A stretch of DNA of 64,000 nucleotides from Ophioceras dolichostomum (Eukaryota > Ascomycota > Sordariomycetes > Magnaporthales > Ophioceraceae): contig PYST01000008.1 of NCBI GenBank assembly GCA_003049485.1, positions 62,001-126,000 of the forward strand. Direction: 5' to 3'. A program made the position numbers and the translations under genes. Under the pieces are notes generated by a model. The model made no database searches. It was not told the origin of the DNA and saw only the letters and a list, made by a program, of their open reading frames with translations. Below are positions 32,577-44,118 of the stretch, in pieces. The first letter of the stretch is position 1; each line of letters begins with the position of its first letter.

Positions 32577-35009
32577 ATGACTTCCCGACATCCTCGGGAG
32601 ACCAACAGCTCACCTTCTTCTGCCTTCTCTCCTTCTCCTTCTGCTGACAGCCGCGGCAACGACCCCATTGATTCTACGTCGTCGCGCGCTCAGGCTCATC
32701 AGGGACGGCAGCACCAGCGTCCAGCACGACCAGATGAAACGCAGTCGGCCCAGTTTCAGCACTCATTATTAACCGCAACAACGACGACGAACGGGGCCGG
32801 CGACAGTGTCTCTGTTTCCCAGACGTCCTCACCACTCGCGACGCCGACTAGCTCCGCTTCCTCACCGTCAGCAGCAGCGGCGCCATCAACAATCTCGGCA
32901 TCAGCGGGACCATCAGCGGCGGCGCCAACAACATCAGCCCCCAATCTTGCCCCCCCAGACCTCGCGGCCTCCTCACCCCGAGTCCCTGTCTCCTCCTCTT
33001 CGTTCTCGCCAGCAGCATCCCGCCCGGGCGCTGCTGGCACGGGGAGGACGGTGCCTCGAAAAGCATCTCGCGACGACGTTGATATAGAGCTAGAAAACAT
33101 GGCGCCCCTCGGACACCACCGGCGGAGGAGCAGTCTCATGAACCCGATCTTCGGCGGCTCGAGGGCGGGGGCCTCTGCAGCAGGCTCAGGAGGCCAGGAG
33201 GAGCCCAAAATCCCGGAAGAGGAGAGGAGGAGAGATCGACGGCGACGGGGCAGCGGCAATGGGGACGGTGAGGTGTCTGATGAGGACCTGCATGACGACG
33301 AGGAGACGGGGCTGACGGGGAAGCAGAAGATGCGGAAGCGGGATATAAGGAGGAGGAACACCCAATTGGACCAGCGGATTGTCAGGGGAGGCGGCGGCGG
33401 CGGCGGCGGCCATGGTGTCATTGGCGGTCCCTTCACGGACGCGGAGAAAAAAGAGGCGGACAAGAACGTTGCGAGGCGACTGGCCATCAATGCCTCTCTC
33501 ATTGGGCTGTGGTACCTCTTCTCACTGAGCATATCCATCGTGAGTTCTCTCACTCTCCCGCCCACTTCCCCTTCCCTCTCTCTCCCCTTTGCTCGCTTAT
33601 ACTGTACACCTCCCCGTAACCTCAGTTCTTGCTGACCACAAGTCTCCCTCTACCTACAGTACAACAAGTGGATGTTCGACTCAAAACAGCTGGACTTCCC
33701 TTTCCCACTATTCACAACCGCGATCCACATGCTCATCCAGTTCTCGCTCGCCTGCTTGATCCTCTACCTCTTTCCCTCACTACGGCCCTACAACAGCCAG
33801 TCCCACAGGTCTGACCTTGGCCAGTCGAGGCACGAGGCCGAGCCGCCAGAGCAGCAGCGCGGCCGTACTGCCATGACCAAGATGTTCTACCTCACCCGCA
33901 TTGGCCCCTGTGGCGCCGCCACGGGTCTGGATATTGGGCTGGGCAACACGTCGTTGAAGTACATCACGTTGACCTTTTACAGTGAGTTTTCATTCGACGG
34001 ATCTAGTCTACCCCACCACTCCCACCACCCACCTGCCTGCCTGCCTCGTGTTCCAATGCTGTTAATGGCCTCAGTATATTTGCCCAATGCTAACACTATG
34101 ATTACCTACACTGTAGCGATGTGCAAATCGTCTGCTTTGGGATTCGTCCTCCTCTTCGCCTTCCTCTTCCGGCTCGAGCAGCCCACATGGCGGCTGGTCG
34201 CCATCATCGCCACCATGACGATCGGCGTGCTGATGATGGTCGCCGGCGAGATCGAGTTCAAGCTGGGCGGCTTCCTCCTCGTCATCTCGGCCGCCTTCTT
34301 CTCCGGCTTCCGGTGGGGCCTGACGCAGATCCTCCTCCTCCGCAACCCGGCCACCTCCAACCCGTTCTCCAGCATCTTCTACCTCGCCCCCATCATGTTC
34401 CTCACCCTCTTCACCCTCGCCGTCTTCGTCGAGGGCCTCCCCGAGCTGATGGCGGGGATCGCCGTCCTCGCCGAGGCAAAAGGGGCCGTCGCCGCGCCCG
34501 TGATCGTGCTCTTTCCCGGCACGATCGCCTTCCTGATGACGGCGTCCGAGTTCGCCCTGCTGCAGCGTACCTCGGTCGTGACGCTCTCCATCGCGGGCAT
34601 CTTCAAGGAGGTGGTCACCATCCTGGCCGCCGCGCTCGTCTTCGGCGACAAGCTGACGCCCATCAACGCGTCGGGCCTGGTCGTCACACTGGGCGCCATC
34701 TGCGCGTACAACTACATCAAGATCACCAAAATGCGCGAGGAGGCGCGCGCCAAGGCCCACAGCGCCCACGCCCTCGACTACGTGGCCGCCGAGTCGGCTA
34801 GCGGCAGCAGCGCGAGTGGCAGCGGGAGCGACGACGAGAACGACGCCGACGCCGACGTGCCTGAGGACGCTGCGCTGCTGAGGCGCGGAGATTCCAACGC
34901 GGTGGACGGGGACGGCTTCACTAAGTCTGAGGCGTCGACGGTTCCTGGTGGTGGCGCTGGTGGTGGTGGGGGCGGACCTAGAGCTGGCGAGCGTCTACGA
35001 GACGGTTGA
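32577..35009 (+). CDS. TPT/drug-metabolite transporter, SLC35C2-like nucleotide-sugar transporter
   Basis: Exons 32577-33539, 33660-33981 and 34117-35009 encode 725 aa. About 290 N-terminal residues are disordered (Ser/Ala/Pro, then Arg-rich with a Gly run). The triose-phosphate-transporter domain starts ASLIGLWYLFSLSISI-YNKWMF, where the first splice restores the family's YNKW. It continues FPLFTTAIHMLIQFSLA, GLDIGLGNTSLKYITLTFYT-MCKSSALGFVLLFAF and KLTPINASGLVVTLGAICAYNY, giving about ten membrane segments. A Ser/Asp-rich cytosolic tail with a poly-Gly end follows. Animal SLC35C2 is a Golgi protein linked to GDP-fucose supply; the fungal substrate is unknown. The start at 32577 is a choice: an in-frame ATG exists at 32217. 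Confidence 0.88.
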
Positions 35010-35573
35010 GGCTTGCTGCATCGACCTTAATCTTAAAAAGGCTTCATTCTTGGGGTTTCTGTCCTTCATTCTTGTTATAAATCGAATTATTTGGCATAGG
35101 CCTATTTCTATCCACTCTTTTTCACTCCCGTGCATGGCAGTGCGCGAGTCCGCATTGTATTATTCGCTCATATGATCTTGTATTTAAGGCAGAACAGACC
35201 ATGGCTTCCTACTATTACCACTGCACTGGGGAAAATGTCGACATCAAAACGGCGCTTCGATTGAACGGGCTTGTTGGGCTGAGGGGTGAGGGAACAGGGC
35301 ATCGGGTGAGTGGGACGCATGGTGCGGTGGGCTACACAGATCAACACAAAGACAAAATACCTAGCTGAGGACTGGATTCCATTACTTAGTGCTGACAATG
35401 TTTGATCCGGTACTTTTCCGCCGGCGAGACTATGACCTATTCCATACGCCCGCTGAATTACGTCGTCACAGGAATACACGTCTTGGTACAGCGCAACCCG
35501 TGGTTCCGGCCGACTAGAGCAGGGTGTGGGCGCTCTTGTATGAGACACCCTTAGCCTTGCCTCCGTCCGCGGT
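35010..35573. other. convergent spacer, no gene seen
   Basis: About 0.56 kb holding two 3' UTRs. No feature recognised. Confidence 0.6.
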
Positions 35574-36893
35574 TCAGCCCAGCAGCTTAAGACCGCCTTT
35601 GGTCTTCTGGCCGGGCTTCACGATACCACTAGGCGCGACAGGTCCAAGATGAGGCTCGTATCCACCACCACCGCCACCTCCTCCTCCACCATTGCCGCTC
35701 TTATAGCCCTTCTTGTCCTTCTTCCCGCCACCGCCCCTCCTGCCATCTTTGACATTCCTGAGCTTGATCTCGGTGGTGCTCTTCCTGACCGTGACGGGGT
35801 GGCTCTGGATGTACTTGCCGTTCATCTCCTTGGCGGCCTGGAAGAAGTCGTCCGTGTCGCTGAAACTGACGAAGCCGAACCCTTTGCTCTTCGTCGTGCG
35901 CTTGTCGCGTATCACCTTGGCCTTCTGCACGGACTTCCACCGCGAGAACGCCTTGAGAAGGGACTCGTCCGTCGTCTCGCCCGCCAGGTTGCCCACGAAG
36001 AGCCGCGGGTGCGCGGGGTCCCACTCCGCCAGCGTGTCGTCAGCCCACTTCTTGCCGCCGCCCTCGCGGAAGACGGTCTTGCGGCGCTCGTCAGCTGGGG
36101 CCTCGGGCCCAGCGGCGGCAGCTGCGCCCTCTGCTCCGTTCGTGCCCTGTGCAGCGTCTGGTCCGTAGCCGTTGCTGCCGTACGCTCCGAGCTCCGGCCC
36201 GATCATGCCGCCACGTCCGACGCCCTTAGCGCCGGCGATCGTCGGGTCGGTGGCCGACGGGTCCCGAGGGATGTACGCGCTCTGCCATTGTGCGATCTGC
36301 GCTGCCATCTCGGCCTCCTCATTGACGGGCGCTGGTGTGGCACCGACCATGCCGGCACCAGCATTGGGGGCGGGGAATGGGTTCTGGATGAAAGGGGAAC
36401 TTGAGGGGTACTGGGATGGGCCGAGTACCGCCGCCGCGGCCTGATAGTCTGGTGTGTGATATGTATTGTGGTGGTTGCGATTGTTGAAGCCTCCCCGATG
36501 GACGCCACGACCGCCGCCGCCGCCGAATCTTACGGGGGGTGCAGTGGGCTGCGTCTGCGGGTACGAAGCATACGATGAGGGGGCCGCGCCATAGTGGATG
36601 GGCGCCGGTGTAGGCGCGCTAGAGTAGGTTGGTGTAGCGGCTGCTGTGGTCGTCGGAGCGAAGCCAGGCGCGCCGGGGTATGACGGTGGTGGTGGTGGGG
36701 TTGGTGAGGCACTGGCCGACGCGAAGGTCGACGAGAATCTTGAGCCGGACGCGCCTGGAGCGCCAGGAGCGCCTGGAGCAGCCGGAAGGCCTGGGGCTGT
36801 CGTGGGCGGCTTCTTGATCTGCGGCGCTGGAGGCGGCCGGGGCGGCAGTGATGGGTGCGCCGAGTTGACACCTGGTGGACCCGGATATGCCAT
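35574..36893 (-). CDS. RRM protein similar to RBM42
   Basis: A single exon encodes 439 aa. The first 270 residues are Pro/Ala/Gly-rich and disordered, with an Arg/Gly patch (GGGGGRGVHRGGFNNR). One RRM lies at about residues 295-375: RLFVGNLAGETTDESLLKAFSRW, KAKVIRDKRTTKSKGFGFVSFSD and AAKEMNGKYIQSHPVTVRKS. The MNGKY and RKS ends are typical of the RBM42 group, which associates with hnRNP K in animals and with the tri-snRNP in some structures. A Lys-rich and Gly-rich tail ends KTKGGLKLLG. The ATG lies 358 bp from the divergent DUS4-type gene. Confidence 0.88.
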   Translation of the reverse strand: MAYPGPPGVNSAHPSLPPRPPPAPQIKKPPTTAPGLPAAPGAPGAPGASGSRFSSTFASASASPTPPPPPSYPGAPGFAPTTTAAATPTYSSAPTPAPIHYGAAPSSYASYPQTQPTAPPVRFGGGGGRGVHRGGFNNRNHHNTYHTPDYQAAAAVLGPSQYPSSSPFIQNPFPAPNAGAGMVGATPAPVNEEAEMAAQIAQWQSAYIPRDPSATDPTIAGAKGVGRGGMIGPELGAYGSNGYGPDAAQGTNGAEGAAAAAGPEAPADERRKTVFREGGGKKWADDTLAEWDPAHPRLFVGNLAGETTDESLLKAFSRWKSVQKAKVIRDKRTTKSKGFGFVSFSDTDDFFQAAKEMNGKYIQSHPVTVRKSTTEIKLRNVKDGRRGGGGKKDKKGYKSGNGGGGGGGGGGYEPHLGPVAPSGIVKPGQKTKGGLKLLG

Positions 36894-37251
36894 AATGAAC
36901 TTTTTGTCGCTGCGACTTTTGTCTTCTTGTTCAAGGTAAATCAGACAACGTACCTGTGAGCCAATCCCTGGCTCGTAGGCCGATTTCCTTTTCCGACTTT
37001 GTGTAGTGTTGTTTGCCAGTCACCCCGACGCGTGTTTTTTCTCGTGTCGCTTGAGAGTTGGACAGATGTCGCGACTAGAGTTGATGAGCAATGAATGCGA
37101 CGTAATGGCGTGGCGAAATTTTGAAGTCAAATCAGAGGCGTCCGCCACTACTGAGGTCACGTGGACCCCTCTGAAGACTCACTCATCAGGCCGAAATCCA
37201 TTGAGTACCTCCGCACGAATCCCACGCACCGGTCGGCCAGGGCGTCCCAAC
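36894..37251. promoter_or_regulatory. short divergent region between RBM42-like and DUS4-like genes
   Basis: About 0.36 kb. The first exon of the DUS4-like gene may begin inside it, because its true start is not certain. Confidence 0.4.
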
Positions 37252-38885
37252 ATGGCCCAATATGAGCAGCATGGAGCCTCCAAATGTACAGTAGGTGTTT
37301 CTCTCTTCTTGTATCATCTGCTTTCAAGCAGAGTCCGAATCCCATCAAGTCTCTCTCCTCTAAGATGCGTCCAATTTTGGGGCGCACCAGATGTGCACGC
37401 CCACCAACCACGGCCGCTCTTCTTAAACAATACTGATTATAGTAACGAAATAAGCCCACTCAAGATATTTGACTTGGCAAAAAGCCAACAGAGATTCCTG
37501 TACGCATCTGCACCCATGGTAAGGTACAGCAAGGCAAGTCACGAGCTTCCCATGGCGTCTCAGATCTCATAAGCCAAACGAGCAAATGATCGAATATACG
37601 CCCGAGAACACACGTTTGACGAGTTGCAGCACAGCTTGCCTTCCGTCAAACCGTCTATTCTTACGGAACGGATCTGTGTTGGACGCCTATGATTCTAGCG
37701 AAGGAGTTCAACCGGAACCAGGTCGCCAGGGACAGTGGTGAGTTGCCACACGATCCTGATTCTCACCGAGCATTACCTGGCTCTGGCTGCCTATTTTCAA
37801 TGGGCTCCCTATATAGCATCTTTCAGCGGCTTTATGCTCATGCGTCCTGGCTTATTGGAAGACTTGACACTCGCTTCCGAAGGCGAGCAGCCGCCGACCA
37901 TTGTCCAGTTCGGTTCCAACTCCCCCCTTGAGTTCTCCCGTGCCTCTTCACTAGTAGCCCCCCACGTTGATGGGGTGGACATCAACTGTGGGTGCCCACA
38001 GTCCTGGGCCTGCGCCGAGACACTCGGTGCTGCATTGATGGAACGGCGGGAGCTCGTCAGGGACATGGTCGTCGAGGCTCGGCAAAGGCTTGCTGGCGAG
38101 GGGTGGGCCGTCGGTCTAGAGAAGGACAAGGACAATCCGAAAGGGAGGAGCATCAGCGTCAAAATTCGTGTGCACAAGGACCTGAGGTGAGGAGCTGTGG
38201 ACTTTTCTCATTTCTCAGGATCTGGAGGGGAAATGGATGGGTTTGTCTGACTCCGATGCTCGATGGATGTAGGCGAACCATGGACTTCCTGGACACCGTC
38301 ATTGGCCACCAGCAAAACCGGCAGATCGACTTCTTGACTATCCACCCAAGAACGAGACGTACCCCTTCCAGCGACCCGATCAACGTCGAGGCCCTGGAGA
38401 TCCTCACCACGAAATATGGCGATGCACTCCCCATTCTCGTGTCTGGCGACGTGTTCACCCTGGACACCCTGCCCTTTTCATCGCCGTTGATAAAGACGCC
38501 ACCAGAAAACGGCGAGCCTGGCCTATCAGCGTCCAAATCCTCACCACTCCCGCACCTCCCAAAGCTTGCTGGGCTAATGGCTGCCCGCGCTGTCCTTGCA
38601 AATCCGGCTCTGTTCGCCGGCGAGGCAACTTGCACGTGGGAGGCCGTGGAGCGGTTCATGAGCAACGTCGCCCGCGCGCCACTGCCGCTCAAGCTCGTCC
38701 TGCACCATTTGACTGAGATGACGGGGCCCGGGTTCGGACCCGACCGGACCTCACTGCTGGGGAAGAAGGAACGGGCGGCCATGTTGAGCTTTACGAACAT
38801 GTGTGATTTGGTAGACTTTTTAGACGGAATTGTCGCCGTTAAGCGCGGCGGCCGGGGTCTCATGCGCTTGTCGAGAGAGATGTAG
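37252..38885 (+). CDS. tRNA-dihydrouridine synthase (DUS4 type)
   Basis: Exons 37252-37533, 37635-37737, 37862-38186 and 38273-38885 encode about 440 aa. The FMN-dependent enzyme reduces uridines in the tRNA D-loop (Dus4: U20a/U20b). Motifs are FLYASAPMVRYSK-LAFRQT (flavin-site start), YGTDLCWTPMILAKEF, PPTIVQFGSNSP, VDINCGCPQSWA with the catalytic Cys, SVKIRVHKDLR-R, DFLTIHPRTR and LPILVSGDVF, then the Dus-type helical C-terminal region (HHLTEMTGPGFGP). The first intron (37534-37634) has a GC donor, AAG/GCAAGT, and is required to join YSK to LAFRQ. The third exon uses an AAG acceptor. The N-terminal start is unsure: the ATG at 37252 is in frame, but the 60-70 residues before SPLKIFDLA look poorly conserved. 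Confidence 0.85.
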
Positions 38886-40220
38886 TATACGAAAAAGATA
38901 TAATACCAAAAAGGCACATAGCTAAGCTCTTGTAGGAAAAGGTGCCGATCCAAACCCAACGCGATCGACCAGGACGTCGCGTCGGCAGCAAATGAAAAGA
39001 CGCCAATCCAAAGAAACCTCGGCAAAATAGATGACGGTCGTCGGGAAGGGGTTGTGGGTATGTGCTATGAATACACTGGAGAAGTTGAGATTTGATGGTG
39101 CCTAGAATCGGCTCTGGATATCCTTGGTCAGTCGCCTATTGTTCCGGGGTAAACGGGATTGATGTGCTGTAGAGTGATGAGGGAGGCCTGGTAGGGTATC
39201 TTTTTGCAGTTTTTGTCGGGATAAAAGGTAGTTTGTTGTTGATGCTGGAGAAGATTGTCTGTACTTCCAGGGCTGAGAGGGTAGGTCGCATTTTTTATCC
39301 GTTTCGAGCGCTGCTGAGAGTGCCTCGTCGATGTTTACGTTGTGGCGTGGCCTCGCATGACCCGAACAGCTTGCGAGGGCGGGCTCGTCCTCAACACGAA
39401 GGTTCGAAAGCCCATCGACTGAGGCGGCCACCAACGACATGCACCTCGGACAAGACTCGACGACGTTGAGTTGCCGCCATCCACCAGTCGGGCTCCCATG
39501 GTCTGACGAGTCTGCGAGGCCTGGCACGGTGTCACGGGAGACAGCGAGGGAATGTTGACTGTCTCATGTGGCCAACGACGAGGATCGCGCAGAGTCCCCG
39601 TCAGGGCTGTAGTGGTGGTCGGTGGGCGTTTTCAACACCAGCAGCATCACCAACCCTGTCCAATATCTGAAGATACGCGTCCAGATTTCGGTCAGCCAAG
39701 CATTCCTCCACCCCTTCGGTGAGGGTTCGGAACACAAAAGTGGCACGTGGCGATTGCCTTCTCGCGCTTGCTCCGATCTTCGCGCGATGCGTCAACATAT
39801 CCCTCCTTCAAAAAACCGTCCTTGTGGCACTTGCATCATTCGAGTCCTCTGTCCTTGTATGTCGGCACTACGAGTGAGGCGGGTTTCCGCCCGGAGTCGC
39901 TCCCACTCCGGCTCTTCGCCATATGTGTCGACTTTGGGTGGAATCAACGATATAAAAGATGACCGAATTGCTTCCTTTTGGCCGAGTTATGTATGTGTTT
40001 CCTGTGCTCAATTCTGCTCAGATTAGGGCGGCCAAACTCAGGCTCTGCTCTCAATGGGGCAAACAGCTGTTGGGGGTAACTAGTGAGTTAGGTATGCAGT
40101 ATGGATGTGTGAAACGGCAGTTCGAAAGCGACCGAGAAAGAAAAAAACTAGGGGGAAAAATACAGGGGTTATAGTATTCAGAAAGTGCACAACCAGTCTC
40201 TCGCAGCTCGTTCGGCGATG
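38886..40220. other. convergent spacer, no gene seen
   Basis: About 1.3 kb between the 3' ends of the DUS4-like and cyclin genes. Open frames here are short and lack domains. Confidence 0.6.
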
Positions 40221-41805
40221 TCATGACTCTCTAACCTCGCCTTCGTCTTCGTCAGAGGCCATGCGCGGCCTTTTCGAATACCTCTCCTGCTCCGAGTCCA
40301 GATCAGGGCCCCTCTTGATCACGGGTGAGACTAGCCCGCCGCCGCCACCTCCGTCACCAGGGGCTGCATAGCGGCGATCCAAGTCGTTCGCAGCCGCCTT
40401 CAGCGTGGCGTCCGAGTCTCCCTTTTCCCGCGACCGAGTTTCCGCGTCGGCGCCGCCGTTGGGCTCCTTCCTCACGTCGCCTTCGGCGGCATTGCTGGCA
40501 AGCTCTAGGTCACGCTCGGCCTGGCCGTTCGCGCGCGCCGGCGGTAGCGGGCTCTGGGTCTCCTCCTTCACTGGTGTGGGTGTACCGTTCTCTTGGGTCT
40601 GGTCGAGGTTCAGGGTGGCGTCGACACCCCTTCGGCGCGTGCTCTCGAGGGTGAAGACTGGGGATCCTTGGTATCGGTCGTCCTTCTTCTGCAGCGGGTT
40701 CTCCGAGTAGAATGCGGACATCACGTCGATGGCTTTGATGATACGCTCCTCGTCGGCCCTTAGGTAACGCCACCAAGGCTCGCCGCCGACGTCTTCGATC
40801 GTGGCGCGGGTTGAGGCGGCGGCGAAGAAGAGCGCGCTCGCGGCAATGTCCGAGGGGGACATCAAGAGTGGCAGCGTCGTGAAGGCCGAGTCGTTGCAGT
40901 ACGCCCAGGCCGAGTCGCGGAGCGGTTTCTTGTGGTGTAGGTCTAGCCGCTTGAGGTAGTCGTATAGCGGGATGTATGGGTTCTCCACCATGAGATCGAA
41001 AGTGAGATATTGAAGCATGGTCTCCTCATTCGTCAGGATGCTGTCGCGCCAGCGCCAGTACTCCTTGCTCTGCTCGTCAATGATCAGACTGGGGTTCTTC
41101 TGCGCCACTCGCGCCACGGAGATGATGAGGTCTTTTGTCTTTCGGCAGTCCTCCTGCGTCTTATTCGCGAGGAAGAGCGAAGTCGCTGCGATATTCTGCG
41201 TTGATTGTCAGCGCCTGGGGATCTTTCCTCACATCTGCTGGCAGACCAGATCGGCGTTGGGTCGAGAGAGTGACGAAGGGGAGAGAAGCATGAGGATGGA
41301 AAGGCAATGCAATTACATAGTGGTGAATGCCATGCTTCTCCTCCACTAAGCTGATCCGCATGAAGAACCTGTGAAAGAACACGGAGGCAACCCAGAGTGT
41401 TATCTGCGGAAGTTCCAACATGATGCCAGCCTGGTAGATGAAGTTGACGCCCTTGGCTCGCCTGAACCGCTCCTCGGCTGGTCGCAAGCCGTCGATTATA
41501 CTCGGCGTGCTCAGGATCTCCTCGGGCGTGAAGAACCACTGGCTAGGCCGTGGATTCGGTGGAGGAGCCGGTGACTGCTGGACGGGCCGGGCTGGTGACG
41601 GAGGCACGCGTCTGGATATAGGGCGAGGAGGAGATGTGCGCGACGAGTGCGTCGGGGGAGAAGGGACCGCTGGCGGCACGACATGTCGTCGCGTCGGCGA
41701 TCTAGACAACCGGTCGGCGGGCGGGGGCGGTTTCGGTGGGAGAGATGGTGGCTGATAGCTCTCTCGAGCATCTCGAGTTGGTCTATATCTGTCGATGCTC
41801 GCCAT
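40221..41805 (-). CDS. cyclin K/T-like protein (Pch1-type, Cdk9/Cdk12 partner)
   Basis: Exons 41317-41805 and 40221-41195 encode 487 aa. A Pro/Arg/Ser-rich N terminus (90 residues) precedes the cyclin box: QWFFTPEEILSTPSI, RRAKGVNFIYQAGIML and FFHRFFMRISLVEEKHGIHHY-NIAATSLFLANKTQE. The splice falls inside helix 3 at HHY/NIAAT, where TAT/GTAATT is a weak donor but phase and family fit. The second cyclin fold includes ILTNEETMLQYLTFDLMVENPY and MSPSDIAASALFFAA. The C-terminal 150 residues are charged and disordered, with KRPR as a possible nuclear signal. W-(F/Y)-(F/Y)-T-x-E-E starts are typical of transcription cyclins (T, K, L), which activate kinases that phosphorylate the RNA polymerase II C-terminal domain. 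Divergent from Prp4. Confidence 0.88.
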
Positions 41806-42357
41806 CTTCCCCTCGGATCACCACGCGAAGCCAAGTCGCAAGTCGCGGCGGTCACTAAGTTGGAAGCTGGCAGCCTAGGCTGAGAATAGCGCGTCGCGCG
41901 ATCGGGGCAGTCGTCGAATTCGATCCGAGCGAGGAGAGGGACCGACTGCTGTCCGTGGGCTAGCCGAATTGGTGATTGGAGGGTTCTTTTCCCGTGTCAG
42001 GATTTGAAGCAGCTCACCAGCGCGATGAGAGAAGGGATGTTCCTGAGCCTTTGTAGTGAGGGATGGTTTGACCCTAGACTGGATGTTTAATGTGGATTAA
42101 GAGGTTTCTTGGTTGTACCTTGTTATCAGCACGCTATCGGCGCTGCTGTTTTGGGGAGGTATTGCCCGAAACGGGCACTGACTGACAGAAGTTAGATGTC
42201 GGTGCTGCCCACGCCACCTGCTGACGGCCCGCCAACAATTGATTCTGCGATACAACACGACATCATCCCTGTGATCACTCTTCTAAACGCAAACGTCGTC
42301 GATGGTCCTTTGGGCCACAACGGTTCTAGGAGTCGCTCGCGCTCTCTTACTTTCAGG
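41806..42357. promoter_or_regulatory. divergent region between cyclin and Prp4 genes
   Basis: About 0.55 kb. An in-frame ATG at 42196 could add 54 residues to Prp4, but the extension has no family match and is treated as leader. Confidence 0.5.
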
Positions 42358-44118
42358 ATGTCGGTTCACCCATCCCGTCAGGCCTTTGTTGAGGAGGCTG
42401 AGGCTGAGGTATGTCTGGCTGGCCCTCATCCTCCACCCAAAGCGAGCACCTTGGGGTATCTCACATACTTAAAACCTTTAGCTCGTCGGCCAACTGACAG
42501 TGGTCGGCATGTACAGGTTAGAGGAGGCGTCGATTTGAACAATATTCGTAGGTATTTCCTTTTTCTAACTTCCTTGTTTGGCATTTTCAAACCGTACTAT
42601 CTCGGTTCGGCGGTATCTGCCTGCTAACACTTTCCTTCAGCGCTCGATGATGACTACGACATACCCACCGGCACTGGCATCGCGCCAGAAAAAGCATCTG
42701 CGCTCAACTCGCAGTTCGATCGGAAGAGGCTGGCGGCTAGTATCGCTGTGCCCACCGACGATGGCCGGGTGCGCGCGAAGCTACGGGAGATGGGCGAGCC
42801 CATCACTCTCTTCGGCGAGGGGAAAATCGAGCGGCGAGACCGACTACGAGAGCTCCTCACGATCCAGGTTGAGGCCCAAAAGAGCGGGCAGGACGGTGTT
42901 GATGTCACTATGGAAGACGCCGATGATGCGGAATCGGAGGACGGCGGCGAGCAAGAGGAGGAGTTCTACACAAGAGGAGGCCAAGACCTGCTCAACGCTC
43001 GGATAGATATTGCGAAATACTCTCTATCGCGAGCTAAGCGGCGCATCGCGTTCCAAAAAGCGGAGGCGCAGATCCCGCAGCGGACCCACCTCAAGTTCAG
43101 GAAGCAGATTAAGGAGAGGCTCCAGGCATTCGAGCTGCAGGGGTCGCAGACAGCAGGGCAGCGGCACATCAGCATCACGAGGATCTCTCCGAACGGGCAG
43201 GTGGTCGCGAGTGGCAATTGGGGTGGTCAGGTGAAGCTTTTCAGCATACCCGATCTGCAGGAAATGAAGACGTTCAGGGGCCACACCAACAAGGTGAGCG
43301 GCCTGTCCTGGTTCCCCGGTGCTACACTTCCAGAGAGCAAAGTTTCTCCCGATTCAGTCAACCTGGCATCCGGAGGTGCAGAGGGACAGGTGAACCTCTG
43401 GTCCCTCAACCAAGATACGCCTGTTTCAACGCTCTTGGGTCACACCCAGCGTGTCTGTCGGGTGGAGTTCCACCCATCAGGACGATACCTCGCCTCCGCC
43501 TCTGAAGATACATCGTGGCGACTGTGGGACGTTGAAAAGAGAACGGAGCTCCTCCTCCAAGATGGCCACTCGCGTGGTGTGTTCGCAGTCAGCTTCAACG
43601 ACGACGGGTCGCTCCTCGCCAGCGCGGGTCAGGACAGCATCGGGCGGATCTGGGATCTAAGGACAGGGCGCACAATCATGATCCTGGACGGCCACATGGA
43701 TGGCCACATCAAGCCCATCTACGCGCTCGACTGGAGTACCGATGGCCACCGCGTGCTTTCAGCCTCAGCCGATGGCTGGATTAAGTGCTGGGATGTGCGG
43801 AAGGTTCAGCGAACCGGCGGGATCGGGGCTCACACGAGCGCGGTGTCGGACATGCGCTGGTTCAAGGGGCTTGACGGGCCCATGGACAGAAGTGCCCCGA
43901 CCGCACCCAAGAAGTCCGGCACTTTCCTGGTGTCCAGTGGTTTCGACAACAATGTGAACATTTACTCGGCTGACGACTGGGCCTTGATACAGTCGCTAAG
44001 CGGACACACGGGGCCCGTTGCTAGCGTCGATGTTAGCAGAGATGGGAAGTGGATCGTCAGCGGTGGCCATGACCGCACTGTCAAGGTTTGGGGACGTAAT
44101 GACGGCGAGGGCGTTTAG
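42358..44118 (+). CDS. prp4: U4/U6 snRNP protein Prp4 (SFM and WD40 domains)
   Basis: Exons 42358-42408, 42517-42547 (31 nt) and 42641-44118 encode 519 aa. The start MSVHPSRQAFVEEAEAE joins VRGGVDLNNI and then PLDDDYDIP. The SFM (splicing factor motif) region follows: AVPTDDGRVRAKLREMGEPITLFGEGKIERRDRLRELL. Seven WD40 repeats fill residues 225-515, seen from FRGHTNKV, LGHTQRV, GHSRGV, GHIKPI, AHTSAV and SGHTGPV with closing LWDV, IWDL, CWDV and VWG. Prp4 with Prp3 stabilises U4/U6 in the tri-snRNP before spliceosome activation. The second intron has GTAGGT and a CTAAC branch 14-18 nt before CAG. Confidence 0.93.
42517..42547 (+). other. 31-nt microexon of prp4
   Basis: Flanked by GTACAG and GTAGGT. 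It encodes VRGGVDLNNI plus one base. It is needed to keep phase between the 51-nt first exon and the exon starting PLDDDYD. Confidence 0.85.

Noticed and set aside
34071..34801. Open frames on both strands over the last exon of the SLC35C2-like gene
   Set aside because: Out-of-frame shadows rich in Arg, Asp and His; the real frame carries the membrane segments.
37006..37251. Upstream open frame continuous with the DUS4-like first exon
   Set aside because: Starts at GTG and has no family resemblance; probably promoter or leader sequence.
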